Origin: Brugia malayi
Lineage: Eukaryota > Nematoda > Chromadorea > Rhabditida > Onchocercidae
Length of the DNA stretch: 64,000 nucleotides
Assembly: GCF_000002995.4 (NCBI RefSeq)
Contig: NW_025062477.1
Span: forward strand, 1,878,001 to 1,942,000
Direction: 5' to 3'
In this document: positions 26,901 through 39,187 of the stretch, piece after piece
Layout of the letters: each line of letters opens with the position of its first letter
Numbering within the stretch: position 1 is the first letter of the stretch
The notes under the pieces: generated by a model
The model's input: the letters and a program-made list of their open reading frames with translations, nothing else
Databases searched by the model: none
What the model was told of the DNA's origin: nothing
Translations under genes and position numbers: made by a program

Positions 26901-29295
26901 GATTTCACGTATTTCCGTATTAAATATAAATTATTATTCTGCTTATTTTCTTTCCTTTCAACTATCTCTTCCGTTTCTTGTGCCCCAAGTTTCCCTGTTT
27001 TTTGTAATCGATAAACAAATAAGTAATTATAATATGTCTTATCGACTTTTCATCTTTCTTTTTTCACTTTCTATTCTTTCGGTGAAAACTTATTATTAAA
27101 ATTTTGTGTACAAATACTTATTATTTCTTTTAAACAACATGAAAAACTTATTTTTCTAATAATAAAGTTGCAAAAAAAAAGAAGTGCCATATCTAATAAA
27201 AGAAAAAAATTAAAAAAAATTACATGTAAGATGATTAGTTGATAAATTAGACAAATACTATAATAGAATTTTGTCATTTAATAAAAAAAAAAACAATTTA
27301 AATTTATTTACTGTCTGTTTTTTTTTGATAAAATATTCATTTTTTTTTTTAAAAAAAAAAAAAACTGTTAAAATGAATGAACAAATAAAAAATCGAATGA
27401 TAATATTATCAGTGATAATATAAGGAATGATAATATTAATAAATAATAGAAAGAAATAGAAAAATTTGAATAAATTTCAATAGTTTTATAGTTTCAAATC
27501 AATTTATTACTGATAAATCTATCAAAATGTAATAATATTTGACAATCTTTCTCTTTTGTTACTTTTTAATGAAACCAAAATAAGTGTTTTTTTTTTTTTT
27601 TTCAAAAAATTTAATGATAGAAATTCAAAATCAAAAATTTAATGACAGAAAATTTGTGTCATATTTTGTTAAATTATCACATGAAGATAACTAGAAATAG
27701 TTTTTATTACCTTCACAATTGCCAACATTTATCTGATTAATGAATGAAAGAGAGAGAGAGAGAGAAAAGGGAGGGAGAAAAAAAAAAGAGGGAAACTACT
27801 CTTAGATTCCAGTTCCGTTTACGAAGATAAAATAGAAAATTCGAAACTATGTAATATAACTGAAAATTGTCACATCAGACTATCATCATTTTGCATCCAT
27901 TTTGTCTCTCAGATATCGATGTAAAAAGAAGGAAAAAAGAAAGAAAGAAAAAAATATGCCAAAGTTGTCAAGAAATTAATACATTTTGTCTCGGAATATT
28001 ATCAGCAATATTATTTTAAGAAAATTGGTGCATTTATTTTTGGATATTATCAATGATAATTTTCATATGACACAAATGATAAATTGATAACACTTGCAAA
28101 AAAGTAAATTTATTTATTTATTTTTTTTTTTTTGACATTTCAATTTCATAGTATATTTAAATATCACCACATTTATCCTAAAATATTATCAAGGACAATC
28201 ACTAAAAGTTACTGTCATTTTCTCACTAAAATAGAAGAAATTGTATATTCAAAATAATTAATTCAAATAAATGTTGTAAATGAAATAGCATAACTATTAC
28301 TGTATGAGTAGAAATTAATGCATGAGTAATTTAATATCATATCATTGATGATAAGTTGATAATATTTTTTTTATATTTCAATTTCGTTTTGTTATTTTTT
28401 GCTTTTTTTTGCTTTTTTTTGCCCCACAATAATATTGAATGATAACTTAAAAGAATCGTTAATTGTTTCATTTTTCATTAACTTTTTTATTTTTATTTTT
28501 TTTTAAATATTACTGATTAATTTGAATGTTAATAATATGTTTTAATAAGAGAAATAAATTCCAAGCGAACAGTTTCTTTCCTTTATAAAAATTACTAAGT
28601 AATAAATGAATTTTAATATTCCATTATTAAATATCAATAAGAAATTATTTAAGTAATGATTGAATGGGTCCAATTATTATTATATTTAAAAAATTAAATT
28701 AAAAATGATAAAAAAATATTGTAATCCTCGTATTATATATATTTCAACGAATAAGCAACTTTTGCACTGTTTTTTTTTTTTTTTTATAATTAAAAAATTT
28801 GAAATTAAAATAAGAATTGTAAATGAAAAAATAATACATAAGTGCATGCTAACCAATAAAGCAAACCAATATATTTTATTAAAAATATGCAATGCATGCA
28901 AAATGCAAAAATTTGCATGCGATCGCTAGGATATTTGCAAAGTAAATTCAGTATGACCAAATTTATGCAATCATTTGAATTTCGATTAAACAAAAAAAAA
29001 AGAAAAGTAAATAAAAACAAACAAACAAAAAGATAAAAAAAGTTAATTTTTAATAAAATTATTTACAAAAAAATGATGAAAATCTTGAAATATTCAAGAA
29101 ATTCAAGATAATTTATTAAATATATTATTCTTATATTTTCATAATAATTAATTATGGAATGGAAAATGAACAAAAAAGAAAATTTTACCTCGCAATATAG
29201 CCATCATTAACAGTTTGAAGTGCTGGTATAACTGTTCGTAAATCATCGATCATTCGTAATTCTTCATTCGTTAGCTCATGCAGTACTGAATGCAT
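21209..29295 (-). CDS. SEC14-like CRAL-TRIO and GOLD domain protein
   Basis: Eight exons: 29295-29189, 24416-24302, 23850-23760, 23468-23374, 22932-22711, 22357-22098, 21613-21447, 21288-21209, giving about 378 residues. Exon 1-2 peptides (LTNEELRMIDDLRTVIPALQ, WLRSRDGRFDETADALKKHV) form the CRAL-TRIO N-lobe. WKAPEILEKYCGYGFLSDKD and the MMIVFDLDHISS strand belong to the lipid-binding fold, and SWPVHWGGKLCENGDPKC is the conserved exit of that domain. The GOLD domain ends YYSWFSAKQLRYNI. The family (SEC14L2-type, nematode ctg genes) binds and transfers hydrophobic ligands such as phosphoinositides or tocopherol. The first intron is 4.8 kb. Exon 6 lacks a visible AG acceptor: its frame is open upstream into a poly-T run and the junction after KIQ cannot be a standard GT-AG intron as read. 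The true start may be the upstream exon at 30604-30639. Confidence 0.88.
21880..22020. repeat. Imperfect TTA/ATC/GTC trinucleotide tract in an intron
   Basis: A degenerate run of ATT, TTA, ATC and GTC triplets lies within the intron between the sixth and seventh exons of the CRAL-TRIO/GOLD gene. The mixture suggests an old microsatellite. Confidence 0.8.
24417..29188 (-). other. 4.8-kb first intron of the CRAL-TRIO/GOLD gene
   Basis: I find no coding exon inside this intron on either strand. It contains poly-A/T runs, a TACCGTA-type motif cluster at 25930-26152 and a short GA run near 27750. It is the longest intron in the window; the others are mostly 80-1120 bp. Confidence 0.6.
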
Positions 29296-30603
29296 AACTG
29301 ATTGCAGATTTTTCTGTAATAAAAAATAAATATTTTAATTTGAAATAAAAAAAAAATAAATAAATAAATGACAATTTACCGTAATATATTGAACAATTAA
29401 TGAGAATGCAATACGGAAATTTTTTTTTTCCATTTCATTTTTTTCTTATTATTTTAAAGTGTTTAATTTCTTTTTTGTTTTTTGATGTGAAAGTATTTTT
29501 GAAAATGTTTTTGAGTTTGTTAATGTTTAGAAAGGTACTTTAAAAATGAATGCAAAAGTTGTGCATTACTGAAAACAAATTGCAACAATCATTGTTTATT
29601 TGAGAAATTCGAAAAATAAAATTAGGAAAAAAAATTGTTTTTTTTTTCTCCTAATTTTATTTTTTTTTTTCTATTACTAAATTTATAATATAAATGCAAT
29701 CAATATTACAGCCATAATTTTTTCATTTCATAATCAGTTTGACAAATTATAGCATTTAATAATTTATTAAATTTGATAATATTTGATCTGATTAATTACT
29801 AATAAACATTTGATAATTTTTAATTTTGGTTATACTATAATATTAGATGTTAATAAATAAAAAGACCTATTAATGATTTAGAGAAATAATTTGATTAATC
29901 TTTCTGAGGATAAAAACAAAATTAAAAAATAAATATTTATCAAAAGTAAAGTGCAAAAGAAAATTTCAAAAAATGAAAAAAAAATCTGAGTTTTAATTCT
30001 AAAATTTCCAATTATCCACCTTACTAATTCATTATTATTATTATTATTGTAGTGCAACATGAATATAAAATAAATTTTTTATTAAAAATTGAAACCAATA
30101 AAATAAAAAAGAACAAAAAAAAAAAAGAAGGAAAAACAAAGTAAAATTAATTATTAGGTGTAAATTGAAATTCAAATCGAATCCAATCGTTCATTTCAAT
30201 ACAAAACAATCAATCGATAAGGAATCAATTAACTAGTATAATTAAGCTTTACTTTGTTTAATAATTCCTTCTCCTTCCTTTTCTTTTCTTCTTTCTTACA
30301 AATATTTTCCATATTTCATTGAATTTAAATTCATCTAATCAACTGAATGAAAATTAAACAAATTCAATAAATTAAGAATTAAAATTTATTCTCCAGCATC
30401 TCTCTCTAATCCAATCCAATTTCACTTCCGTTTCCCTCTTCAAATCAAAATATTTCAACAATATACGATGATAACAGTATGAGAAAAGTAGCAAAGATGG
30501 CAATAACATACATCCCATCCATCCATCCTCCTTCAACTGCAAATGTAATGCAAAATGCACCGCCGTAGCTGTTCAACCGCTCCGCCTTCAGACCAGCACT
30601 AAC

Positions 30604-30639
30604 CTGTCCTTCCGTTTTCAAACATTTTCTAAATTTCAT
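30604..30639 (-). CDS. Possible upstream first exon of the CRAL-TRIO/GOLD gene
   Basis: An ATG at 30639 begins 12 codons (MKFRKCLKTEGQ) ending exactly in phase at a good donor (ACAG|GTTAGT). The next minus-strand acceptor in the CRAL-TRIO gene (TTACAG, exon start 29313) is also phase 0, so the two could be joined, adding 18 residues. It sits just after a TCTATAG/GCAG acceptor-like stretch next to a GATA microsatellite. The alternative is that translation starts at 29295. Confidence 0.3.
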
Positions 30640-32109
30640 ATCTGCCTCCAAATGTTTCTATAGATAGATAGATAGATAGACAGATGTTGTGTGTAATTGT
30701 AGTGTCTTATGCATAAATACCAATGTTTATCAAATATTAATGATAAATACTGATATTATCATTTCAATTCATGTTTTTAAATTATGACAATCATCTTCAA
30801 CTTTTAAATTATTAAATTCATTAATCTGAACGCACATGTATGATATGAAGTTAGTTATCAAGAATATTATTCCTAATAATTATAATTATGTTTATAAGGA
30901 CTATAATTAATTTTAGCTTAATTATATTACACATAAATAAAATATATGCATATAGATAGATATACACACACACACACATCATTAATATGTATTAATAATT
31001 AATCTAGTTTAATTATCTTAAATGTATAACTAACGGGTAATGACGATGAATAATGATAATTTAATAAAATAATGTTAGATTAGTGTAGTAAATAGTAAAA
31101 ATAATAACGATAATGATGACAATGATAATGACAAGGATTTAAGATAATGATGATGATAGCGAATAACAGTGACGATAATAATGAATAACAATTTAAGATA
31201 ATCATAATGATATGTGGTGATAACTAATGAGTAAGTAACAATGCCTTTAGTTTTTTTTAAGTTCTTCAATACAAATTTATTAGTATACTATTAGCAAATC
31301 CGAAAAGAAATGTTACGTCTATTAAAATGTCTTTTTATTAGTATTAAAAGAGGAATAATTACGAGTGTAATTATCAAATTGTGAGCACTCAATGCATTAC
31401 AATTACAATGATAATTATATGACCCATCAAATAATAGTATTAAATATATACTAAATCTTAAATAGTAATAATAAATATAAAAAAAACGAATGCAACTTTT
31501 AGCCCTAAAATCAAAACACAAATCTCAAAATGAGTGCCTCGGGATGAAAAGACTTATTTTTAAGAAAATATACCATCGCTATTAAATGTTGAAATGCGAT
31601 AGTGCTCAGATACGCTGCGTCAGACATAGAATGTGGGATTTTTTTAATCAATCAAAACACATTTTATTGATTTTCCCACTACGCCCATCGCATCATTGCT
31701 CATAAAACTGATTAAAAATCACTTCCTCCAAATCAAATCATTTCAAATGTCAGATTTTGTAAGATGCGCGCACTTGAAGAAAATTTTGTCCTAATTCGGG
31801 TGAACACCAAATAAAAATTGATGTCAACATTTGAACAACAAATGGTAGCGTATGAGCTAATTCCAATAATTCGATAAATTTTGCGATAATCGTTCAGGTA
31901 ATTTTGCTGAATTTATTGGAAAACAAGAATGATGCTTGGAAGAGATAGATGAATTTAATTTATTTCCAAAATAATTCGCGATTGGTATATTATTGTAGTA
32001 ACCAGTTATGTACTACACACCCACTTTCACCCAGTGTAAGATTACTACTTGCAGTCATCAACATTCGACAAAGTGCAACACGGATGACTCACCCTGCCGA
32101 AAGGAAAAC
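30640..32109. other. Intergenic region between the CRAL-TRIO gene and rps-7
   Basis: This holds a TAGA microsatellite (30660-30680), a short CA run near 30965, a degenerate GATAATGA block (31080-31240) and, from about 31500 to 32050, a less AT-rich stretch without a recognisable gene that may be regulatory or 3'-flanking to rps-7. Confidence 0.5.
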
Positions 32110-32115
32110 TTTATT
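32110..32115 (-). terminator. Poly(A) signal of rps-7
   Basis: TTTATT on the plus strand reads AATAAA on the minus strand, about 103 nt after the rps-7 stop codon. Confidence 0.6.
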
Positions 32116-32217
32116 CAGTGGACTTTCATTCATGTCGATTGTACAGCAGAATCTTCACTAATTTAACCATACATTTATCAACAAAACATAACAAAAACCA
32201 ATCAAAAAATAATCCTT

Positions 32218-33709
32218 TCAGAAAAGAGGTTCAGGGAACTCGAAAGCAATATCTTTTCCGGTCAAATGTTTGTAGATTGCCGAAAATGTGTCCACCTGAA
32301 ATGAGCAAAATGAATTTATTCATTCAACACAGTGTTGCTCACCTTCTAATATTTCGCATGTAACCCTAGCACAAACCAGTATATTTGCCGTCATGTGAAC
32401 TGCCATAAATCAATAATTATTCATGAATCTAAAGAAATCTTTTTTAAAAAAGCGTAATCCGTAGCTTAAGTTAGCTTTGCTTTGTCTTAGTTTATCGATG
32501 AACAACCAAGAAAATATCTTCCACAAGAACAAACCCATATTTGGAAAGAAAAGCTAACATTTTACCGACAAATTCTTGCAACTATTGCAGAATACAAACA
32601 TGTGCATACATCATAAGATATTATGATCAATGCAACATTCAACAATCATATAAATGAACAGAGAGAGAAACATGTTTAGAAGGTCACACTACATGCCCTT
32701 TCTAAAATTTGTCTCCACGGTTCGGTTAAACCAATAAAATGAGAAATAGCAGAAGCAGAGAGAACAAAACGTAAGCAGTTACAACTATTCGATCAATAAT
32801 TTCTTTTGCATATACCTATTCGGACAAAGCATCCACTGTTAAATTCAATTGTGCTTACCTTATGTTCTACATTCGTTTGCTGAGTCTTATCAAGGTGCAC
32901 TTTCATGATACGCTTTCCGTCTAATTTCACTCTGATCCTCCGTCCAACAACTTCAGCTGGATATACCAAGTCAGCAAGCATTGCATCATGAACAGCAGTC
33001 AGCGTACGTGAACGTGGACGCTTCTGTTTCTGTGGTTTCCTATTCTTACCGCGCTTAGGCTTTGGTAATATACGCCGCTGAAATTAATATTAAGAGTGAC
33101 GACAACAGGTCTCTTTTCAGGTCTTTAAATTCTGTAAAGCAAGGATTCACCTACCCATATCTATTTTCACCAGTCTGTGCTTGAAATTATCATACGAATT
33201 ATGTCATAATTCAGGAAATGATGAAACATTCCTTACCCTTGCAATAAATACTACATGCTTGCCACTAAATTTCTTTTCCAATTCACGCACAAGGCGAGGT
33301 TGAATTTTTTGAAATTGTCGTAACTGTGGTACGGGTACATAGACAATGATACTCTTTTTGTTATTTGCATTTGGCACATCGACTTCCTGAAAAACTAATA
33401 GAACAGATATGAAAAAAAACAACGCTTAAAAGAAAGATAAAAACCAGACATAACAAAGGAAAAAAGAAAAATAGTTTAAAGTTATTGCGCCTTACAAATT
33501 CGACAACACAATCCTGAATCTCTATAACGTTATAATTTCTATTATTATCATAATTACTATACCTTAGCGCCGACAATGTAAAGTTCACGTAGCTGAGCCC
33601 GAATATCAGAATTACTTTCTAAATCGGCGATCGCATTTGATACTTGCTTTTCCAATTCATCCGGCACTTTTCCTTCCGGCACAACAATCTTCGATGAACC
33701 TTCCGGCAT
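32218..33709 (-). CDS. rps-7: 40S ribosomal protein S7 (eS7)
   Basis: Four exons (33709-33563, 33386-33237, 33077-32859, 32295-32218) join in phase to 197 residues, close to the 194 of the human protein. Nearly all diagnostic eS7 wording is present: [93 protein letters not shown] and the C-terminal [18 protein letters not shown]. eS7 is a small-subunit protein with a role in 18S rRNA maturation. The start is the first ATG ([14 protein letters not shown]). Introns are 176, 159 and 563 bp. The flanking DNA at 33950-34290 is markedly less AT-rich than its surroundings and may be the promoter. Confidence 0.97.
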
Positions 33710-36080
33710 CTTTTCCTCGACAAATCTGCTTTACCAAGCAAAAATGAACTTCCCAAAAATTCCTCCCTTAATAATGATAATCATAAACTCATAAACATAA
33801 TGCCAGTTATATTTCTTTCGATAGTACAAACAAGAGACATAACATACAAAATGAAAGTCAGAGTAGGAGAAAAAATAACTACATTTAGCTATGAATGAAT
33901 AACTACTATGCAGTCATTATACTTCAAAACTTAATACATGAGTGTAATTGAAACTAAATAATGCGGATGAAAACGAGAGTGAAGATTTCAACCTCACACA
34001 TCAAAGATGTAAGTCACGCAAAGAATACGCTTAACACACGTGAAATCCACCAACACACATCACAGAAGATAGAAACAGCGCCACGCAGTACTTAACAAAG
34101 GCCTAAATACGTGTGCAAATAGTGCAGCTCATGTCAAACGGCCAGTATGAAACTCCTTCGGATCAACTGTTCTAAATTTATATTTTACAAGGATTGAGTG
34201 AAAGGATGTCTCGATTGAGAGTCGAGAAGTCTTTTAAAAGTGATGCGAAGGATTCATTTAGTAAAGGAATTTAGTTGGGTCGGAAGGTAATAGATAATTC
34301 AAGAATTTATAATCGCAAGATAATGTGAGGTAATTTAGGAATTTATAATCATGAAAATTTTGAAGTATGAATTTCAGGAAAAAGTTTCCCGGGAAGAAAT
34401 ATGCTAAGTAAGTACAATTTTTATTGACTGAAAACTTCTTTTCTACAGATCAACCGTAATTCCTGCGTGCTTAACTCATAATACTAGGGTTATAGGTCAA
34501 GGTCATCTTCTTTTATTGTACGATGCACGGTTTTCTATCTTCTGATAGTTATCATCTTAATATCAATCACTTCCAAAAAAAAAAAAAAAAAAAAAAAAAA
34601 CCATATTTGTTGATCATACAAAATTAACTGTGCATTCATTTTGCTAGGAATTTGTGATTTAATTAATCTTGTAAACAAAATCTTATTTGACAAATACTAA
34701 ACAACAAAAATTATTGTAGTGCAATGAAATAATTATTGATTATTTACATTGTGCACAACGAATTCGTTGAATAATAAAATACGATGAGTACAAAAAAAAG
34801 AAAAAAAAAAAAAAACATATTTGTGTCAAATAAAGTTAGGCGTTTAAATATACATAATGAAATATTAAATATGACAAATCAAAATTTGTTATCAAAACTT
34901 TTATGCAAATTAATGATAGGAGTGATTTGTCATTGAAAGTTTGATAAAAATCAAAATGTATTGTTAAATATTTGACAAAAATGAAAGTTTATCATTGGGA
35001 GTGTAGTGATAAGCAAAAATATATATATATTATCAGAAGTTTGATGATTTTATCTTTTATCAATGAAATTTTTTTCAAATGAATTTTTATCAGTGAAACA
35101 CTGTAAGGAATAAAAGTGGAAGTAGTTGAGTTAATTCATATCATATCAGATATCAGTGATAATTAGCTTTGCTGAAACAAATTTATATATTTATGTAAAT
35201 GTCAACCAATGATAATTTAGAAAATTGTTGTATTCAAAATATCATACATTCATAAAATTAATAAAATTTTTTGCATCATTTTCTTTTTTTCATTCATTGT
35301 TATAAAAAATGAATAAATTTAATTATTTCTCTTGATATTTAACATTTAAAAAATGGCAAAAGTGATAAATTTCTATTCTAACATTATCAGCTAATCAATA
35401 AGCCAAGAATGATTATCACATAATTTCATATCAATCAACTAATCATTACACGATATCATCTTTTCATATTAATCAGTGATAAGCTTTTAATTATTCAAAT
35501 TTCACTGATAACTCTTCACTTAATTTCTTAATTTGGTAACTTATTTAGAACCATAATTTACTTAATTTAAAAAGAAAAGAATACAGATTTTTAATAAATC
35601 AAATATCAAATTTTTACTGCCAAATATTTACTAAATTTATAATAGAACTTAAAAGAGAAATATTAGAAAGAAGGCTTGATGATACTTAAATTATTATAAA
35701 TTTATTATCAGTGTAGAACAATAATTTTAGATTGATGATGAATGATAGATAATTTTCATATAATTTCTTTGAAAATTCTTTTCTGTTTCTATAATTATTC
35801 AAATTTCTACCAATTTCTTAAATAATATATTAATATAAAAATAAAAACAGAACATTTTTATTTAAAGCAAACTAATTTCAGGTTCATTTCCGGAAATTTA
35901 TATAAATCGATAATATGATGACGAAGGTTTTATCGTTATTATTTATGTAACATACTGTACGATTGCTTGCAACTGTTATGCAAATTTGAAATCGAAATCA
36001 AAAATATTTATTGAAATTAAAAACCAATATTTTCACACAAATCCAATTTATTAACATTAACATAGAATTCGAAATTGGTT

Positions 36081-36116
<36 letters not shown>

Positions 36117-38576
36117 ATTTTTTATTGCTTTAGGGTCTTAAATAAGTTTATCGAATTTAAAAAGTCAAATGCATCCATAAAAACTATATCAGATTTATCA
36201 TTTTTGCATTTTAAAATAAAACTGTTAGAATTTGGAAATAATAATTTCAATAAAATTCCGTTTTTATTTTAAATGCTTTTGATTTCAAGTCATTGTTTAA
36301 TTCCTTCTTATAACTTCATCTTTGATTCCATTTTTGAGCAGATTTAAAATTTAATTCAAATTAATTTATAGATAAAATAAACAAGGGAAGTGAATATCTA
36401 TTTTAAAAAAAACTGTCATTTTTTTTTTTTTTTTTTGTTTATTTAAAAGTCTAAAAAATAAATGTATTAGAATTATCATCATTGTATTTTAAAACAAAAT
36501 TGATAAAGTTTTTTTTTTTTTTGAAAAAAATTAATCTAACATTTATTTCCGTTCAAAAAAAATCCTTTTCATCACATAAAAAAATCAGTTAATTAATTAA
36601 CTAAGAAATTCATTGCTTTATTTGCCATAGCAAAATTTTAAAATAATAAATAATCAAAAAGCTAAAAATATTAAATGAAATATGCAAATTTATTCTTTTT
36701 TTTTGTCAAACACACAATATCAAAAGTAATAATATTTTAAATAAATAGCAATTGCCAACTTTTTTTTGATAATTAAGGCTAAACTTTCAATAATATTTAA
36801 CATAAAACTTCAAATACTGTATTATAAACCTGATTATGCTAATTTATTAATTTGGATTTTTTTTTTATTCTCAGTAAAGTTATCATTTCAATTTCTGTTT
36901 TGATTTAAAAAAAGAAACGAACTTATAATTTGAAATTTAAATAATCTTCATTACCTATTAATTTTGCAAATTTTGCAGAAAATAAACAAAAATCAATAAA
37001 TCAATCATCTGTATTACGTCATTAAAACGAAAAAATATGATCTGCCAACTTTTTTTCTTCAAAAAAAAAAACCTTAAATTAAATTATGGAACAAAACTAA
37101 TTAAATAATTTTGTGTAATTATACATGCCGCTTTAGTTTAAAAAATTTTTTCAATCAACCATAATTTGTGTTCGCGAAATAATCGAATATTTTTTCAGGA
37201 ATAACATTTCCGGAATAACCGGACAATGCCAATCCATCATCATAATTATTCTTACCTTTTATTTTCATTTTTTGCACTTCCAAAATTATTATCCATTTCG
37301 ATAAATATTTACTTTTTTTGGTTTACATTATGACATTATTGTGTCTAATTGAAATTTCATCGATTAAAATTTAACATTTTATCAATTTTAACTCTCAAAT
37401 AACTCAAATAAATACTTTCAAATGAAAATTATTCATTGAAACAAAAACATTCAGCAAAGCTTTGTAGTAAAAAATTTAAATTTTACAATTCGTTTTTTCT
37501 TCATTTAATTAAAATTAGTGATTTTGAAAAAAAGATTTTTAAAGTATGTTTACATTTTATGCATATGCAAATTGAATATTTAGAAAAATTTAAATCAGCT
37601 AACCAAACTCATTCCAATGTTAATGCAAATTAATTTATTAAAAAAATTCATTCCACAAAACGTATTTTAAAAATATTAAAATATTAGGTAAGTAAGAACA
37701 AAAGAAAAAAAATTCCAATAATTTAAATAAGAAAAGCAGAAATAACAGAAATCATTGCAACAAGTTAGTATTTCAAATGTATGCAAATTGAACATTTAAA
37801 AATTTGAAATCAAATATTTCAGATTTAATAAAATAATCAGACATTAGCATTTATAATATTACTTCTAAAAAGATTTTAGTCGAAAACTTTTTTAAATAAG
37901 TTTAAATTAATTTTGAAAAAAAAATGTAACTTTTTTTTGTACATAATTCTTTCTTTTTCGTTGTTTTCTCTTTTCTTTTTATCAAAGATTAAAATAAAAA
38001 GTAAACAAATAGCTTAATTAGATAGCTAACTTAATGCTACTTTAATTAGCTAAAATGCTTTCGACAAATTTTTAAAATTGCGAATTTTTAACAAATTTCT
38101 TCATCTTTCTTATGCGATCCATTTAATTATACTAATACAATAAGCACTTGATAAAAATGCTAGTTTTCTTCATTTTTTGTTTTTTTTTTTTGGTATTATT
38201 TGTTATATAATTTTGTTTTATTTAACTTTAAGATTTTTTTTTTATTTTTTTGTATTCTCCTTAAATTGCTATCATTATTTCATTATTTGTTTATTAGCTT
38301 TCATTGTTATTCCTGGATTTCTTTTGCAGTAAATCCTAACAAAATTCGTTTATTAATTAATTAATATAAATATATTTGATCAAAATATATTTATTAATTT
38401 CTGTGAAAAAATAATTTCAAAAAAAAAAAAAAGAAGGGAAAATTAAATATAATTTTTGTAATTTAAGTGAATAGCAAAAATTTGCATCAAATGAAAGATT
38501 ATTAGTAAGATATTTATAATAAATGAGATTAAAAATTGGTTTGATTGCATGTGCAAATATTTGAATGATTTTTGAT

Positions 38577-38690
38577 GCATGATTTACCCGTGATTTCTCC
38601 CATGATACCCATGATGCCCATGATTTCCCTTATGATACGATTCTCTTATTGTACTCGTGATTTTCCGCTTGGTAAGCATCATTTCCCACT
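38577..38690. repeat. Degenerate CATGATNCCC repeat block
   Basis: About seven imperfect units of 9-15 bp (GATACCCAT, GATGCCCAT, GATTTCCC) lie head to tail. On the minus strand one frame from an ATG at 38682 encodes 32 residues ending in a Gly/His-rich tail (GNHGHHGYHGRNHG) and a stop. Plus-strand frames are also partly open, so coding is unproven. Confidence 0.6.
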
Positions 38691-38976
38691 TAAAAAAACG
38701 TAATTCCCTTCATAATAATCATATTGAACTAGAATACTATTAATAAATAAGTCAATTTATTCTAAAATGACATAAGCAAATATGCAAATATAAATATGAA
38801 TAAATAAACAAACAAATATGTATATATGTTATTTATTTATTTATTTTAGAATTTTTTTCCTAAAATTTTTATAATATATTGAATATAATGGATAGAGAGT
38901 TGGATGCTCTTTCCTTTTTCCTTTTTCTTTTTTTTTCTTTCAAAGCATTCAATTTAATCTGACTCTTCATTTTATC

Positions 38977-39062
38977 ATTCACGTGTACGTTTTGCATGTA
39001 CACGTGAATTTAATCTGATTCATTTTATCATTCACGTGTACGTCTTGCATGTACACGTGAAT
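38977..39062. repeat. Tandem pair of CACGTG hairpins
   Basis: Two copies (38977-39009 and 39030-39062; period 53 bp) of a 33-bp inverted repeat with 12-bp arms (ATTCACGTGTAC and GTACACGTGAAT) and a 9-base loop. Each arm contains the E-box core CACGTG. The copies differ by a single base in the loop. Confidence 0.95.
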
Positions 39063-39134
39063 TTAATCATTAAAATGAATCATTGTTGATTGATAAATGA
39101 AAAAAATTCATAAAGCGCAAATAATACTTTCGTT

Positions 39135-39140
39135 TTTATT
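39135..39140 (-). terminator. Poly(A) signal of the SLC17-like gene
   Basis: AATAAA on the minus strand, 48 nt past the stop codon at 39188. The close spacing indicates a short 3' UTR. Confidence 0.6.
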
Positions 39141-39187
39141 TCATATGCATGGAAAAGCCATAATTTCACTTACAATTTATCAACTTA

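Larger units (their letters stand above)
33710..39134. other. Intergenic region upstream of rps-7
   Basis: No gene is supported. 33950-34290 is less AT-rich and holds a short hairpin (TCTCGA...TCGAGA near 34212-34230), consistent with promoter sequence for rps-7. Poly-A/T tracts follow. Near 38577-38690 there is a CATGATNCCC-type repeat block, and at 38977-39062 a duplicated CACGTG hairpin. Confidence 0.5.

Noticed and set aside
33078..33236. Possible C/D-box snoRNA in an rps-7 intron
   Set aside because: A C-box-like ATGATGA appears only on the strand opposite to the host gene and the box arrangement is incomplete.
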